From assembly GCA_965277625.1 (NCBI GenBank), contig OZ255827.1:372001-436000 (forward strand): a stretch of 64,000 bases of DNA, written 5' to 3'. This DNA comes from G965195345 sp965277625. Its GTDB lineage: Bacteria; Pseudomonadota; Gammaproteobacteria; CAKMZV01. The translations under genes and the position numbers were made by a program. Below are positions 23,901-29,300 of this stretch, piece by piece. Numbering within the stretch: position 1 is the stretch's first letter; each line of letters starts with the position of its first letter. The notes beneath the pieces were generated by a model. That model did no database searches, was not told the origin of the DNA, and worked only from the letters and a program-made list of their open reading frames with translations.

Positions 23901-24717
23901 GTGCGACATTCGGTAAAGGCACAACTCTGACAGAAATTATTTGAGTGGCCCTTTTACCCGAGTTATCAACCACACTGACAGTTAAGGTCGTTTGACCTGA
24001 AACACCAGCAATGGCATTAAGGACTATGGCATTCGCAGACGGGGACACTCTGACCACGCCAGAGGGTGATTCATCCACGGCGAAGGTTAAAACGGCATCT
24101 TCAACATCACTCGCGGTTGTATTAATAGTGATGGTCGAAAAGCCAGCACTTACTGATATATTGTTGGTTGAAACGGTTAAGGTTGGTGTGTCATTGACAG
24201 GGGTTACAGTGACGACCACTTGCGCAGTAGAACTGAGTGAACCATTGGTGGCGGTGATGGTCAGGATGGTGCGCCCATGGGCATTAAGAATGCTCTCCAC
24301 AGAAACGCCCGTGGTTGAAGCTGTGAAATTGATCACGCCTGTGTTGGATTGATTGACCGTTATGCCTGTCGCATTGGTTGCAGTGGCCACTAATTGAGCC
24401 GTTGCAAAATCTTCACTGAAAGTCAAGTTAGAATTCGGTATCGTCAGTGTGGGTGCTGTGTTCGGTGTGGGTGTAGGTGTAGGCGTGGGTGTAGGTGTGG
24501 GCGTGCTACCACCGCCACCACCACCGCCGCCACAAGCAGATAAAAATACGGACAGTACTAAGGCAGCGCCAAGTGAAGTTAGAACACGCTGGTGCACTGT
24601 TTTGAATGCGTTCATAATATTTTTAAAGAGCGTGAAAAAAATAGGATTATCTGAGTGCCTCTGGAAAATTGAACGTATAGAGCGTTGGAATGATTTATTT
24701 TTGGATGATTGATACAT
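4597..24717 (-). CDS. Giant repeat lipoprotein (6,706 residues): cadherin/Ig-like repeats, five C-type-lectin-like domains, integrin-like propeller
   Basis: Probable surface adhesin; no binding partner is known. Residues 1-47 are a long N-terminal extension, followed by a hydrophobic segment and a lipobox LSAC with Cys62, then eight glycines and seven Thr-Pro pairs. By motif counting I see about 43 repeats of roughly 95 residues. They start with N/E-D-x-P-x-L and carry an EDF motif and an Asp-rich TATDxDGDT-like loop, as in calcium-binding cadherin-like or VCBS-type repeats. Five cysteine-free C-type-lectin-like domains begin near residues 2417, 3372, 4340, 5100 and 5483. An Fn3-like segment (about 6135-6248) leads to seven FG-GAP blades (about 6248-6706). 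Gly after the lipobox Cys fits outer-membrane sorting. An alternative ATG at 24615 would start at MNAFKT. A -10-like TATAAT lies 40 bp upstream. A shorter paralogue lies immediately upstream on the same strand. No type I, V or IX secretion genes are adjacent. The domain calls are by eye. Confidence 0.85.
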   Translation of the reverse strand: MYQSSKNKSFQRSIRSIFQRHSDNPIFFTLFKNIMNAFKTVHQRVLTSLGAALVLSVFLSACGGGGGGGGSTPTPTPTPTPTPTPNTAPTLTIPNSNLTFSEDFATAQLVATATNATGITVNQSNTGVINFTASTTGVSVESILNAHGRTILTITATNGSLSSTAQVVVTVTPVNDTPTLTVSTNNISVSAGFSTITINTTASDVEDAVLTFAVDESPSGVVRVSPSANAIVLNAIAGVSGQTTLTVSVVDNSGKRATQIISVRVVPLPNVAPVLTVSTNHISVQEDFRTSVVIRTTATDAVGDTITLSVSSSSRLVDAVVSAPISGTNALTNNITLTPIANLNGTATLTVIASDAHGQSQSTEIVVVVTAVGDTPTLTIATASLTAVEDFLGATTVATAIDADNDPLTFDVLQSNTGVITVTTSASGVQVEVIANANGATTLTITVSDGSLSSTAQVVFTVTPVNDTPTISVSTAALTLVEDFDSIVSIPVSRADIDSNTLTLSVAESTTGVVTVTTSAAGVQLERIANVNGVTTLTITVSDDSLSSSAQVVVTVTPVNDTPTLSVSTNSISTLGGFRPITINTTASDNEDDVITFTLTQSATGVVRITTSANAIVLNAIPGVAGQTTLTVRTTDSDGLTAIQTIAVNVSIVSSVIPVLMVSTDLIRAQEDFRAAIVIQTTATDADGDTITLSVSPSMRLVSVVVSTPINSISPLSNSITLSAIANLNGTATLTVQATDAGGQSTITEIVVVVTAVEDAPILTIPTATLTVAEDFAGAITIATAMDDDGDSLSFSVVESTTGVVTVTTSVTDVRVSSRADANGATTLTMTVSDGTLSSTAQVVVIVTPVNDPPTLSVSTTAVTLNEDFATIAPFTLTIGDLDNDTLTLTVTESNTGVVTVTTSATTVQLANIAHANGATTLTIAISDGSLSSTAQVGVTVLAVNDTPTLSVSTNNVSVTFDFSTITIHTTASDVEEGALTFSVQASSSGVVSITTSTNAIILNAISGVSGQTTLTVRTVDNSNVTVVQTIVVNVLPPPNFPPVLIVSATRISVLEDFSDSVVIRTTATDANGDTITLSVSSSSHLVDAAISPLSNGISTISLTAIENANGTTTLNVQASANGQSVSTDIIVMVAPVNDTPTLSVSTNNITTLGGFSPITINTTASDVEDSNLSFTVIESSTGVINVSPSTNAIVLNAILGVSGQTTLTVRAVDNSGTTITQVITVNVIIRPSVAAPVVTVSTNLISVQEDFRASVVFQTTATDADGDTITLTVRPVTNLVNAAISAPFSGQSSLTNSITLTAIANANGTATLTVIAADAGGQSDSTEIVVVVAAVEDTPTLTITTAILTVAEDFAGATTLATAFDDDGDSLSFSVVESTTGVVSVTTSASGVQVERIANANGATTLTITVSDGILSATAQVVVTVTPVNDPPSLSVSTTAVTLNEDFASIAPITLTIGDIDNDPLTLTVTESNTGVVTVTTTATTVQLANIAHASGVTTLTIVISDGSLSSTAQVGVTVLAVNDTPTLSVSTNSISANVDFSIITINTTASDVEDSNLSFTVTESSTGVISVSPSTNAIVLNAIAGVSGQTTLTVRVVDSLGAAVTQIITVSVTIPVNVTPVLTVSTNLINVQEDFRDSVVIRTSATDANGDTITLTVSSSSRLVDAVVSTPVNGQSTLTNRITLTAIANANGTATLTVQAADAGGQSESIEIVLVVTAVEDTPTLTITTATLTVAEDFAGATTLATAFDNDDGDSLSFSVVESTTGVVSVTTSASGVQVERRENANGATTLTITVSDGTLSATAQVVVTVTPVNDPPSLIIPSATLTVVEDSVGGVQIARATDIDSNTLTFTVAESTTGLIRVTASTADVSIATLAERNGVTTLVITVSDGRLNSTAQVVVTVTPVNDPPALSVTTTTLTLAEDFATVLIGTTRSDIDSNTLTLTVAESATGVVTVTITDAGVQVSNITDTNGVTTLTISLSDGDLTTTAQVVVTVTPVNDPPALSVSTTALTLNEDFATVLIGTTRSDIDSNTLTLTVAESATGVVTASTTDAGVQVANIANVSGRTTLTIRVSDGDGGLNTTDVVVVVNAVEDTPTLSFSTTNITAPAGFSAITINTTANDAEEGALSFAVQVSTANVVRVTTSANAIVLNAIAGALGHTTLTVRTTDNTGRTAMQTIAINVVIAVSATPVLTVSTNLILVDEDFIGPVVIRTTATDGDGDTLNISISSSSRIVDTVISAPSSGVFTITLTSITNLNGTVTFTVRATDSGALSVTEQIVVVINPVSDAIPFTLSTSAVSLSVPGSQLDRIVSAISISNPDNKTLRSQIQVTTSGDNIFSANPAPMVSFTTSALTTNTTLTATTSTAQMYFTIGHNRTGTATLTVELTNLATSDISRQTIVVQVNSVDVSPVITSASPNLQNLIVDGGRIYANSLIPTTGTVNPFLATARTLGGHLININSIEEIDFVRTVASGLVSQNAWFGLVLPKQVFPGELYWITNDSTTAYGYASGNLVANLNVYLGHFDLNWHPGFGLIAHRRGNPDTVFNWATYSFNAQSYFLIDDVGDGNTRHALYEFPNGLTQTSIGPIATSASSSVSIRLTGFDLNGDTIDNVNWSILDPAGGTASFTNVAQSSGIQTVNMVYTAPVNFASQTTVVVTLNVNGLSSTLGIIFELDGPPNIALSTYALTLDEDFTNFVIGTTVTDPGFSGILPFIVQASSTGIVNITTTANSVQFSGALNFNGTVNLTIQATDSDSLSASTQVAITVLAVNDPPTLAVSTNSIFVQGDFSAITIDTTATDIEDGDISFSVLDSNPGVVSISTSANALVLNKTPSGSGQTTLTVRTIDSGAMTATQIITVNVIVLTSTTPVLTVSTNLIRINEDFSSPVVIRTTATDAETGTLVVTVSSSTHLVNTLISTHSITLSSVANLNGITTLTFFALDAGGLFDSTEIVLTVIALNDTPTLSIPSATVSLAEDFVAQVVATANNVDGDLLTIRVIESSTGVVTVTTSTTGVQLTSIAHVNGMTTLTISVSDGFLSSTDQVAVIVRPVNDPPTLTVSTNNISSNAGFSPITINTTASDIEDRNLPLSVQASQAGIITVTTSTNAIVLNAVAGATGQTTLTVSITDSGGITAMQTIAVNVAVVTSSTPVLTVSTNLIRVDEDFITPVSIIVNATDLDGDTVTLSISSSIALVDAMISTLTNGMSTITLTSIANLNGTATLTLRATDSGGIFVSEQIVVLVNDVFDALTLSTSVVILSSPGSQLDRNIINFSISDPNQEFQSAQIQVLSSGDRIFSANPTPVVSFRTNAMTTRTTLTSAIQTAQLYFSIAPDQTGTATLSIQLSNPLSSKMVQQTMVVQVMPVNVPPVITQADLSSLINLGVFGGHLYANSLEDRSFNIFTFLGVQLPSLGGHFVNINTVEEFNYLHSTSNGFDTDESWYGLTVLNPGFPGELFWRTTNNRTIPYGYATGNGQDNLTVYPGHYALNWNDSSGLIFNRPTQHRAIHGNWAVYHQASNSFFLRADTGGPTFRRAFYEYPTGLSSARIPAARVLANSVTSIPLTGFDLNGGTISNANWSGTDSIGGTVRFNNVYQHQGVQKVNMFYTAPAMSNVQTTVVITLETDGLKSTTGISFTIDGPPNLALSTNAITVDEDFSNFVINSTVTDFGANGVISSLPLSVLPSSTGIVSIVASTNAIQFSGAPNFSGLVTLTVQATDDLAQSVSTLVVVTVKSVNDTPTLTVSSNSISTLANFSKITIFTTATDVEDSTLSFSVLDLNPGVVRITTSANAIEILPVFRSSGHTTLTVRTNDSSGVTSIQTIVIDVTIIGSTTPMLTVSTNLISLQEDFANVVIGTTATDLESGILTVTLTSTTYLVDTLVSTNSITLSSVENIYGTTTLTLYANDNGGLLVTTEIIVIVAPVNDTPTLTIPSATLSLTEDFAMVQTIASVSDIEPGILNFSIIESSTGVVAITTSSTSVQMASIREAFGQTTLTIRVSDFGGLSDTTEVVVMVTAVNDTPTITISTDNITTNGGFTTPITIHTTASDVEDGTRPFIVQESLTGVVRVTTSANSIVLNALAGATGQTTLTIRTTDTGGLTAMQTISVSVAVVTSATPTLTISTNLIRVDEDFTTPVFIVVNATDSDGDTVVLSISSSTHIVNAVLSTLTNGMSTITLTAMKDLNGTTTLNVQATDTGGLSVSEQFVVVVNATRDPLTFTLSTSAVSLSLLDSQLDRIISTINISNPENQVVRARFQVLSNGSPIFSANPVPVVSFTTNVQTSERTLSSTSHTAQLYFSIAPTSQPGTATLTVQFNDLTHSEMFQQTMVVQVTSMEVAPVITQASTNLQNLRVFGGHLYANSVTRASGLITPFLTEARALGGHLLNVNTVEEQNFVHSPTSGFITDFAWLGMTSGRVFPSELSWVTNDSIIPYGFSRALYTNNHTVYPGHYTLPWHSAGLYANRNNKAINSNWVVYDLASRTYFLIEDIGDSAERYALYEFPNGLAPASINTIIPILARSSTSVRLTGYDLNGDSISLSNWTSLATTGTTIISNVNQSAEVQTVDLVYTAPANYDGQTTVVVTLQVNGLNTTTAIVFTVDGPPSIDLSTNTIVLAEDFTNYVIGTTVTDQGVSGSLPFSVQASSTGIVNISTSANTIQFSGNPNFNGVVTLTVNAIDSASQTASTLVVVTILSVNDTPTLTVSTNSITTLGGFSPIFIGTTATDIDGDLLTLNIAASTTGIVSITTLNNTIILSPISGGSGRTTLTVKVNDQASTAVQTIVVDVRINISTTPVLTVSTNLISLQEEFANVVLYTTATDAETGTLIVTVSSSTHLVNAVISTRSITLSSVENLNGTATLTVRASDDGGLFVSTEIIVVVMPVNDTPTFTIPNAALSLSEDFATRLVATASDIDGDTLTISVTESSTGIVNVTTSTTGVNIARILNANGQTTLTITASDGKLSRSTQVAIAVNPADDAISFSLPNSVVNLSVVGGQFDRNIQIITINNPDNQVMRAQWQLTSSGDPIFSTNPAPVVSFTTNALTNVAMLNSSVETAQLYFTIAPNQIGVATLTLQLTNLTRSETTQQTMVVQVNSVDVPPMITRNNTNLQNLIVNGGHLYANPASRATGPITQFLTEARTLGGHLVNINSVEEFNFLSSPTISGLNAHEAWIGLVLPNTSFPGELSWVTNDSTIAYGFANASGISNLTVYPGQYALNWHTNGLNPNSQIFNWAIYEDNAFDQFFLVSDAGNTIARTAIYEFPNGLAPDSNNPRILVGSSTTIRLSGIDLNGDAITTANWSATASIGTASFRNISQRTGVQTVDLVYTPPTVLSEQSTVVVTLQTNGLSTSTTFVFYSIAPTFTLASTSIVLIENSSQTIRNQQLISNIRLSVSDASTISNSGYELRVTHSGDPIFSPNPAPVVSFTTNALTTTANISSTAQTAQLYFTIGPDQFGTATLTVQLASLGDIGVSQQTMVVQVNPVNAAPVIARASTNLQNLRVYGGNLYANSATRARGLVTPFVNEARALGGHLININSVREFNFVHSPTSGFILDFAWIGLASGRVFPSEFSWVTNDSTIAYGYAAGNGISNLTVYPGHYNLSWHSAGLNANRANTAMNSNWTVYDLASLTYFLIEDSGDNAPRYALYEFPNGLAHASIFPISILIGSSATISLTGIDLNGVTTIYTSDWSATATTGSVSISSGTQYLESQTVNIHYTPPSANFIGQSTVVVNLLVNGLNTTSSIQITVDGPPVIALSTYAITLDEEFTNFVIGTTVTDIGVSGNLPFSVQDSPTGIVNITTTTNAIQLSGAPNGEGTVTLTVQTTDSAMQTASTQVVVTVRNLNDPPTLTISSDNVTTLGGFFPITIDSTATDIEDGIVPITVQASVPGVVSVNFFDGIIILSPVETGSGRTTLTFTATDIANATAVQTMAVNVIVTPSATPTLTVSNNFISVLEDFSPNILIRTTANDADQATLVITVSSFTHVVDAVISSQGLTLSPVLNLFGATTLTIRATDVGGLFASTEVVVLVQSVNDPPVLTISANAVTLPLALNAPPDELSISAIDVEDGPLPIVVSTGHGVIDITITSTRLSVARRGFGDYAETAGPQVVLTLSSIDSNGTAVSTNVTVTVPALFVVTTGTKTLNLAWTNYADRLVPLGFGAFVRYPAIYRLEVNIDGVSGFAIWNSNNDIRFFNASRTQLQGFVALHRYGPKANNPLFALATCRSSCGRNFSHLHNNVRFTNADLRSLIGRYQASNPDADDRFGWSVSLSDDGNTLAVSATRERSGSAGINSLPNNSLIWAGAVYVFRNIGGVWSQQAYIKPSNPENFAQFGDSIALSADGNTLAVGSFEYGNVRVGPNRDSQYGATYVYRFSTTSNTWSEQAFIVAPNLTSEGEFGRSVSLSADGNTLAVGSPGESSSTKGVNAALGRIVALARNSGAVFLYRFNTSSNAWLEQAYIKSSNSDPSDGFGSSVRLSADGNTLAVGAPGEDSSSTGVGGAQDNNNANGSGAVYVFRYAAFFNTFSWAQQAYIKAFNTGSGDGFGGSVDLSDNGNALIVGAIGEDSGSTGINVAHDESAPDAGAAYYFGFNNGTWSQQAFIKASNTGSLDVFGASVSISGDGATIAVGSIGEDGSAAGFAGTINNNTADSGAIYVFESNNSIWTQIGFIKSKDTPVTNDLFGRSVSVNRNGDSIAVGAYGALSTSGVVYLY
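7770..8270 (-). other. C-type-lectin-like domain 5 of giant protein 1
   Basis: Residues about 5483-5650: LYAN, then GGHLININS (the canonical GGHLxxIxSxEE core), then AWIGL, WVTNDSTIAYGY, a Trp-containing HYNLSWH stretch and the closing ALYEFPNG. It has no cysteines, so the disulfides of animal C-type lectins are missing. It lies unusually close to domain 4, without intervening cadherin-like repeats. Confidence 0.7.
8930..9420 (-). other. C-type-lectin-like domain 4 of giant protein 1
   Basis: Residues about 5100-5263: GGHLVNINSVEEFNFL, AWIGLVLP, LSWVTNDST, FNWAIYE and AIYEFPNG, in the order expected for a C-type lectin fold. Cysteine-free. A beta-rich pre-domain with QLYFTIAPNQ and a post-domain with DLNGD flank it, as they do in every copy. 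Confidence 0.7.
11205..11700 (-). other. C-type-lectin-like domain 3 of giant protein 1
   Basis: Residues about 4340-4505: GGHLLNVNTVEEQNFV, AWLGM, LSWVTNDSIIPYGF, an HYTLPWH stretch and ALYEFPNG. Cysteine-free, with the same flanking pre- and post-domains as the other copies. Confidence 0.7.
14095..14605 (-). other. C-type-lectin-like domain 2 of giant protein 1
   Basis: Residues about 3372-3541: GGHFVNINTVEEFNYL, SWYGLTV, LFWRTTNNRTIPYGY, HYALNW and AFYEYPTG. The most divergent of the five copies, but every landmark is present in order. Cysteine-free. Confidence 0.65.
16970..17470 (-). other. C-type-lectin-like domain 1 of giant protein 1
   Basis: Residues about 2417-2583: GGHLININSIEEIDFV, AWFGLVLP, LYWITNDSTTAYGY, HFDLNWH, FNWATYS and ALYEFPNG. 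Cysteine-free. It follows 23 consecutive cadherin/Ig-like repeats and one beta-rich pre-domain. Confidence 0.7.
17850..24462 (-). repeat. Block of 23 cadherin/Ig-like repeats in giant gene 1
   Basis: About 23 in-frame units of 270-310 bp. Protein units start with NDTPTL, NDPPTL, EDTPTL or xxTPVL and contain EDF or GGF, TGVVxVTTSA, NGxTTLTIxVSDG and TAQVVVTV. Several kinds alternate: an xGF kind without EDF, an STNLISVQEDF kind, and TATLTVAEDF or TALTLNEDF kinds. This gives a higher-order order of units rather than a simple array. The unit pair around 18557 and 18836 is close to identical at a 279-bp spacing. Confidence 0.85.
24466..24507 (-). repeat. Hexanucleotide microsatellite encoding seven Thr-Pro pairs
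   Basis: Seven tandem 6-bp units (GGTGTA/GGTGTG/GGCGTG on the + strand) encode the TP linker right after the Gly8 stretch of giant protein 1. Unit gain or loss would change linker length without breaking the frame. Confidence 0.8.
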
Positions 24718-24756
24718 AGGAATAATATTTTTAAATTTTAAGTAACATGACTAAAA

Positions 24757-24762
24757 ATTATA
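24757..24762 (-). promoter_or_regulatory. Candidate -10 element of giant gene 1
   Basis: A perfect TATAAT on the minus strand, 40 bp before the upstream ATG of giant gene 1, in an AT-rich 212-bp gap between the two giant genes. No good -35 hexamer at 16-18 bp spacing is visible. The same gap contains an ATGCA/TGCAT inverted repeat near 24815-24832 and must also hold the end of the upstream gene's transcript. Confidence 0.4.
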
Positions 24763-24929
24763 GAGATTGGAATTTTCGAAAGTACTAAGCATTATACAAA
24801 TTTATGGATTAAAAATGCATAAATTCGTGCATCCAGAAAATCATGTTGCTGAAATAAAATTCGAAGTGATGTTTGCAGAAGGACACTCAGCGCTTTTTAC
24901 AGCAGCGTCAATGAGTGAAAGTTAAACAA

Positions 24930-26330
24930 TCAATACAAGTAAGCGCCCTTCCCATTAAAGCCACTAATGCCGACTGCAAGCGCTCCGCCATCATCGCTTA
25001 AACTCAAGCTACTACTAAATCCATCATTGGTTGTAGGATTAGGGGCTTTAATATAAGCTTTATGGACCCAAGCGCCATTGACAAATTCGAGTAGAAAGAC
25101 GGCGCCTGAATTTTGAACACCATTATTAACTGTTCCGTTAACTCCGGGTGAAGAACCATCCTCAAGGAGTGCACCTACTGCAAGCGTGTTGCCGTCAGAG
25201 CTTAAATTGACAGAATAACCAAAGCGATCATCTGGGTTCGAACTAGATGCTTTGATGTAAGTTTGTTGGGTCCAGCTGCCACTGCTGAAGCGAAATAGGT
25301 ACACCGCCCCAGTTTCTGGAAGCGTATTATCATCTTGTGCGCCATTGATCCCTGTTGACACGCTGTCCTCACGACTTGCGCCCACCGCAAGCAAATGACC
25401 ATCATAGTTTAGACTCGTAGAAATACCAAATTGATCGCCTCTCTCCGAATTTAATGACTTGATGTACGCTTGTTGGCTCCAGTTGCCATTGCTGAAGCGG
25501 AACAGGTACACTGCCCCTGAATCTATCGCATTATTATTATCCTGCGCGCCATTGATCCCTGTTGACGCGCTACCTTCTCCTGGTGTGCCCACTGCAAGGG
25601 TATTGCCATCCCCGCTTAGACTTATAGATCGGCCAAATTGATCTCCTATGCCAAGTGTACCTGGAGGGCCACCCTCCGCATTTGAAGCTTTGATATACGC
25701 TTGTTGTGACCAGGAATTGGTGGTTGTACTAAAGCGGAATACATATGCTGCCCCTACTTCTTGAGCAACACCATTCGAAGCAAAATTATTGACTCCAGTG
25801 CTCAGGCTGCTTTCATTTGGCACACCCGTCACAAGCGTATTGCCATCATCACTCAGACTGATAAACCCACCAAAGACATCAAAATCTTCCGCATTTGATG
25901 CTTTGAGGAATGCTTGTTGTGTCCAAACACCGCCACTGAAACGAAAAATTAATACCGCCCCTGAATTAAGAGCACCTAGCGATGCGCTATTTGGTCCGCT
26001 ATTATCTCTTGGCACTCCCGCAGCAAGCGTATTACCATCAGTGCTTAAGTCCACAGCAGCGCCCAAAGCCTGGAAAACACCTGGATTTAAAGCTTTGATG
26101 TACGCTTGTTGTGACCACACACCACCATTGCGTCGAAATAGGTACACCGCGCCTGCACTTACAAAATTAGCTATGTCATCACCCTGCGCGCCATTGATTC
26201 CAGTACCTGGGCTATCTTCACTTGGTGCGCCTACCGCAAGGGTGTTGCCGTCACCACTCAAACCCACAGAAAATCCAAATCCATCGGTTTCAGCCGTGTT
26301 ACTGCCCTGAAAATCACCAATCATACTGTT
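24930..26330 (-). other. Seven-blade FG-GAP/integrin-alpha-like propeller domain of giant protein 2
   Basis: Seven blades with FGxSVxLSxDGNTLAVGAP, an acidic EDS-STGINGAQ loop, GAVYLFR and WSQQAYIKA. Blade 2 is degenerate (LGAAVDLSTDGNTLAAG). The shortened last blade ends at the stop codon, as in the paralogue. Confidence 0.75.
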
Positions 26331-29300
26331 CAGTTGTGCTTGAGTCAAAGCAACTGTGTTGTGTCTGAATGAAGACTCACAAGCTGTTGCAGTGCAGGTG
26401 CGCACTGCATATTGTGGATTATTCACGCTTGGGATGTAACGATGTAACGACACCAATCCTTGCGCCGTTGTCTGCTGAATATTGGTGCTATTAGGGCTGA
26501 TCACAATGCCTGTAGTGCTCAAGTCTGAAAAACCTGCGACGCCATCTGGATTGCTTTGCAACTGATAACGCGATGACGTTGAAATCGCACCCCAAGAAAA
26601 ATCAAGGGTCTTAATACCAGTGGTTATAACTAACAGTGTTGGTAAGATGACGGTCACGTTGGTTGAAACAATACTGTTATTTTTATCTACCGCTCTGATG
26701 GCCAACACAATTTGATTTCCATCCAAACTTAAACGGGTTATAGTCAAATTTCTTGAGGTGATTAATGTGTTAACAATGCCACGACCCGCTGATACGCTGA
26801 AAGATATTGGGCCATCTTCCACATCGGATGCTGAAACGTCGAGCACAAAAGGGTCTGAACCCAATGAAATTGTGTTTGATGAGACGGTTAGGGTTGGGGT
26901 GTCATTTACAGACTGCACAATAACGACAATTTCAGTCGAGTCGGATAAGCCACCAGGATCGGTTGCGAGCACAGTTAAGGTGGTGGTGCCAAAAAGATGT
27001 GCCACTGAACTCAAAGTGATACTATGGGTTGAAATCACCGTATTAACCAAATGCGTTGTTGAACTCACTGTGACAACCAAAGTACCCGTATCAGCATCGG
27101 TTGCAGTGGTTCCTATCACCACAGAGCCGAAATCCTCTTGCAATCTGATAAGATTAGCGGAAACCCTCAACACAGGTGTTGTGCCCGGCACCACGATGAC
27201 ATTGATCGCGATGGTTCGGATGACCACCGTGCCCGAGCTGTCGGTCACTGTGACGCTTAAGGTGGTTTGACCCGAGCCCCTCGGAATCGAGGACAAAACA
27301 ATATTATTGACAGAGGTGGTGAAAGACACAACGCCAGTGGTTGAGGCTTTTACCGAGAAAGGCAAGGTGACATCCTCCACATCAGTCACTGTTATGTCAA
27401 TGGTTATAGGTGTAAAACCACCTAAGGTGGTGATGTTGTCAGTTGAAAAGGTCAAGGTTGGGGTATCATTCACTGATCGTACTGAGATGACGACCTGTGT
27501 TGAAGCTACTTGAGAGGCAGAGTCTGTGGTCTGAATCCTTAGAGTGACCATGCCGTAGGTATGAGGCACGGACGTTAATTGAATGGTATTGGCTGAGGTG
27601 GAAATGGTCACTATATTCGTAGATGAGGCTTGAAGTGCGTATGGCACGTTGACACTCATTTCTTGATCGGTCACAGAGGTGCCTATAACAAAGGAGCCAA
27701 AGTCTTCGTCTAACACTATGGTATGGGTTGACAATGCGATGATGGGCGGGCCATCCACTATGAATGAAATGGCATAAGTGGTAGTCAAACCATTAACTTG
27801 TAAGTTGACAACAACCGTTGTTTGACCATCGAAGTTCGTTGACGCAGTATAAATCATATTTACCGTCTGAACGCCTGTGCTTCCAGCAGTATGGTTAAAT
27901 ATCGCTGAGCCACCAGTAGGGTCTGTGATAGACCAATCATTCGTGTTTATCGTATCGCCATTCAAATCAAAACCTGTCAAGCTCAAGTTAGCATTTGTTC
28001 CAGAATTTAAGGATATTGGGTTAATAGAAGTTGGGGTTAAACCTTGGGGAAATTCATAAATCACATTGCGATTAATCCCATCCCCACTATCATCAACCAA
28101 GAAATACACACCGCCATTTCCAGAAGCATAAATTGTCCAATTGAACATGGTGGTGGTGCGGCCAGTTCTATTGGCACGCAGTCCATTCACCCCAGCATCC
28201 CAAGGCAAGGGGTAATGACCTGGATAGACCCTGAGATTAACGGAATCATTAGCAGAGGAATAGCCGTAGGCAATGGTGCTGTCGTGCGTAATCCAAGATA
28301 GCTCACCTGGGAAGGTTCGTTCAGGCAATACCAAGCCTAACCAAGACTCAGCAGCAGTTAATCCACTAAGTGTTGGTATAAGCACAAAAGAATATTCTTC
28401 GACCGAATTGATATTCAGCAAATGTCCACCCAAAGCTCTTGCCGTTGTCAAAAATCTGGCGTTGCCAATACTAGACACACTCGCATCATTGGCGTAAAGA
28501 CGACCACCATGAACAATAAGATTGGTAATGCTTGGGTTGGCTGGGACAATCGTTGCGGGAACATTTGGCGAACTGACAGACACCACCATGGTTCGTGTCG
28601 ACAATCTCAAATCTGTTAAATTATTCAGATGCACCGTCAGAGTGGCCGTACCTGTTTGGTTAGGCGCGATTGTGAAATACAATTGCGCCGTGGATACAGT
28701 TGAGGTCAGTGTGGTTACGGTCATCAAGGCATTGGTGGTAAAGCTCGTTACAGGGGCTGGATTGGCTGAAAAAATAGGGTCTCCACTATGGGTAAGCCCA
28801 AGCTGGACCCGATCGGCTTCATTGCCTGGGTTGTTGATGATGATGCTTTGTACGTTGCGGTTGATCTGATCACCAAAGGGAGTCAGGGTGACGATTGTGG
28901 AAGGGAAGGTGAACCATATTGGATCGTTAACGGGATGGATCACCGCCACAATTTCTGTGGTATGTGATAGCCCCCCTGAGTCGGTCGCTTGTACGGTCAA
29001 GGTTGTTGTTCCATTTAGATGTTCAATTGAAGAAATAGAGATGGCGTTACGATCGAATTGATTGGGTGCAATTATGTCCACCCTAGGTCGGAGTATCACT
29101 GTATCTACAAGACGTGGGGATGAACGGACTGAGAGGGTTACAAAACCACCCACGTCAGAATCTGTAACCGTGGTTCCGATATTCACAAAGCCATTAAAAT
29201 CTTCTTGTAAAGAGATAAAGCTGGTGGACACAGTTAGCACAGGTGTGCTACTAGGGTTTATGGCCACGTTCACAGCGATTGTTTGCACAGCCATGGACCC

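Noticed and set aside
17850..24462. CRISPR-like array reading of the repeats
   Set aside because: Unit length is near 280 bp, the units are protein coding and in frame, and no short direct repeats with unique spacers are present.
24449..24712. Plus-strand open frames across the whole giant-gene locus, including Val/Gly/Pro-rich ones
   Set aside because: They are antisense to the repeats of the giant genes and recur with each repeat unit. The giant frames are continuous over 20 and 10.6 kb and encode coherent domains, so the plus-strand frames are shadows.
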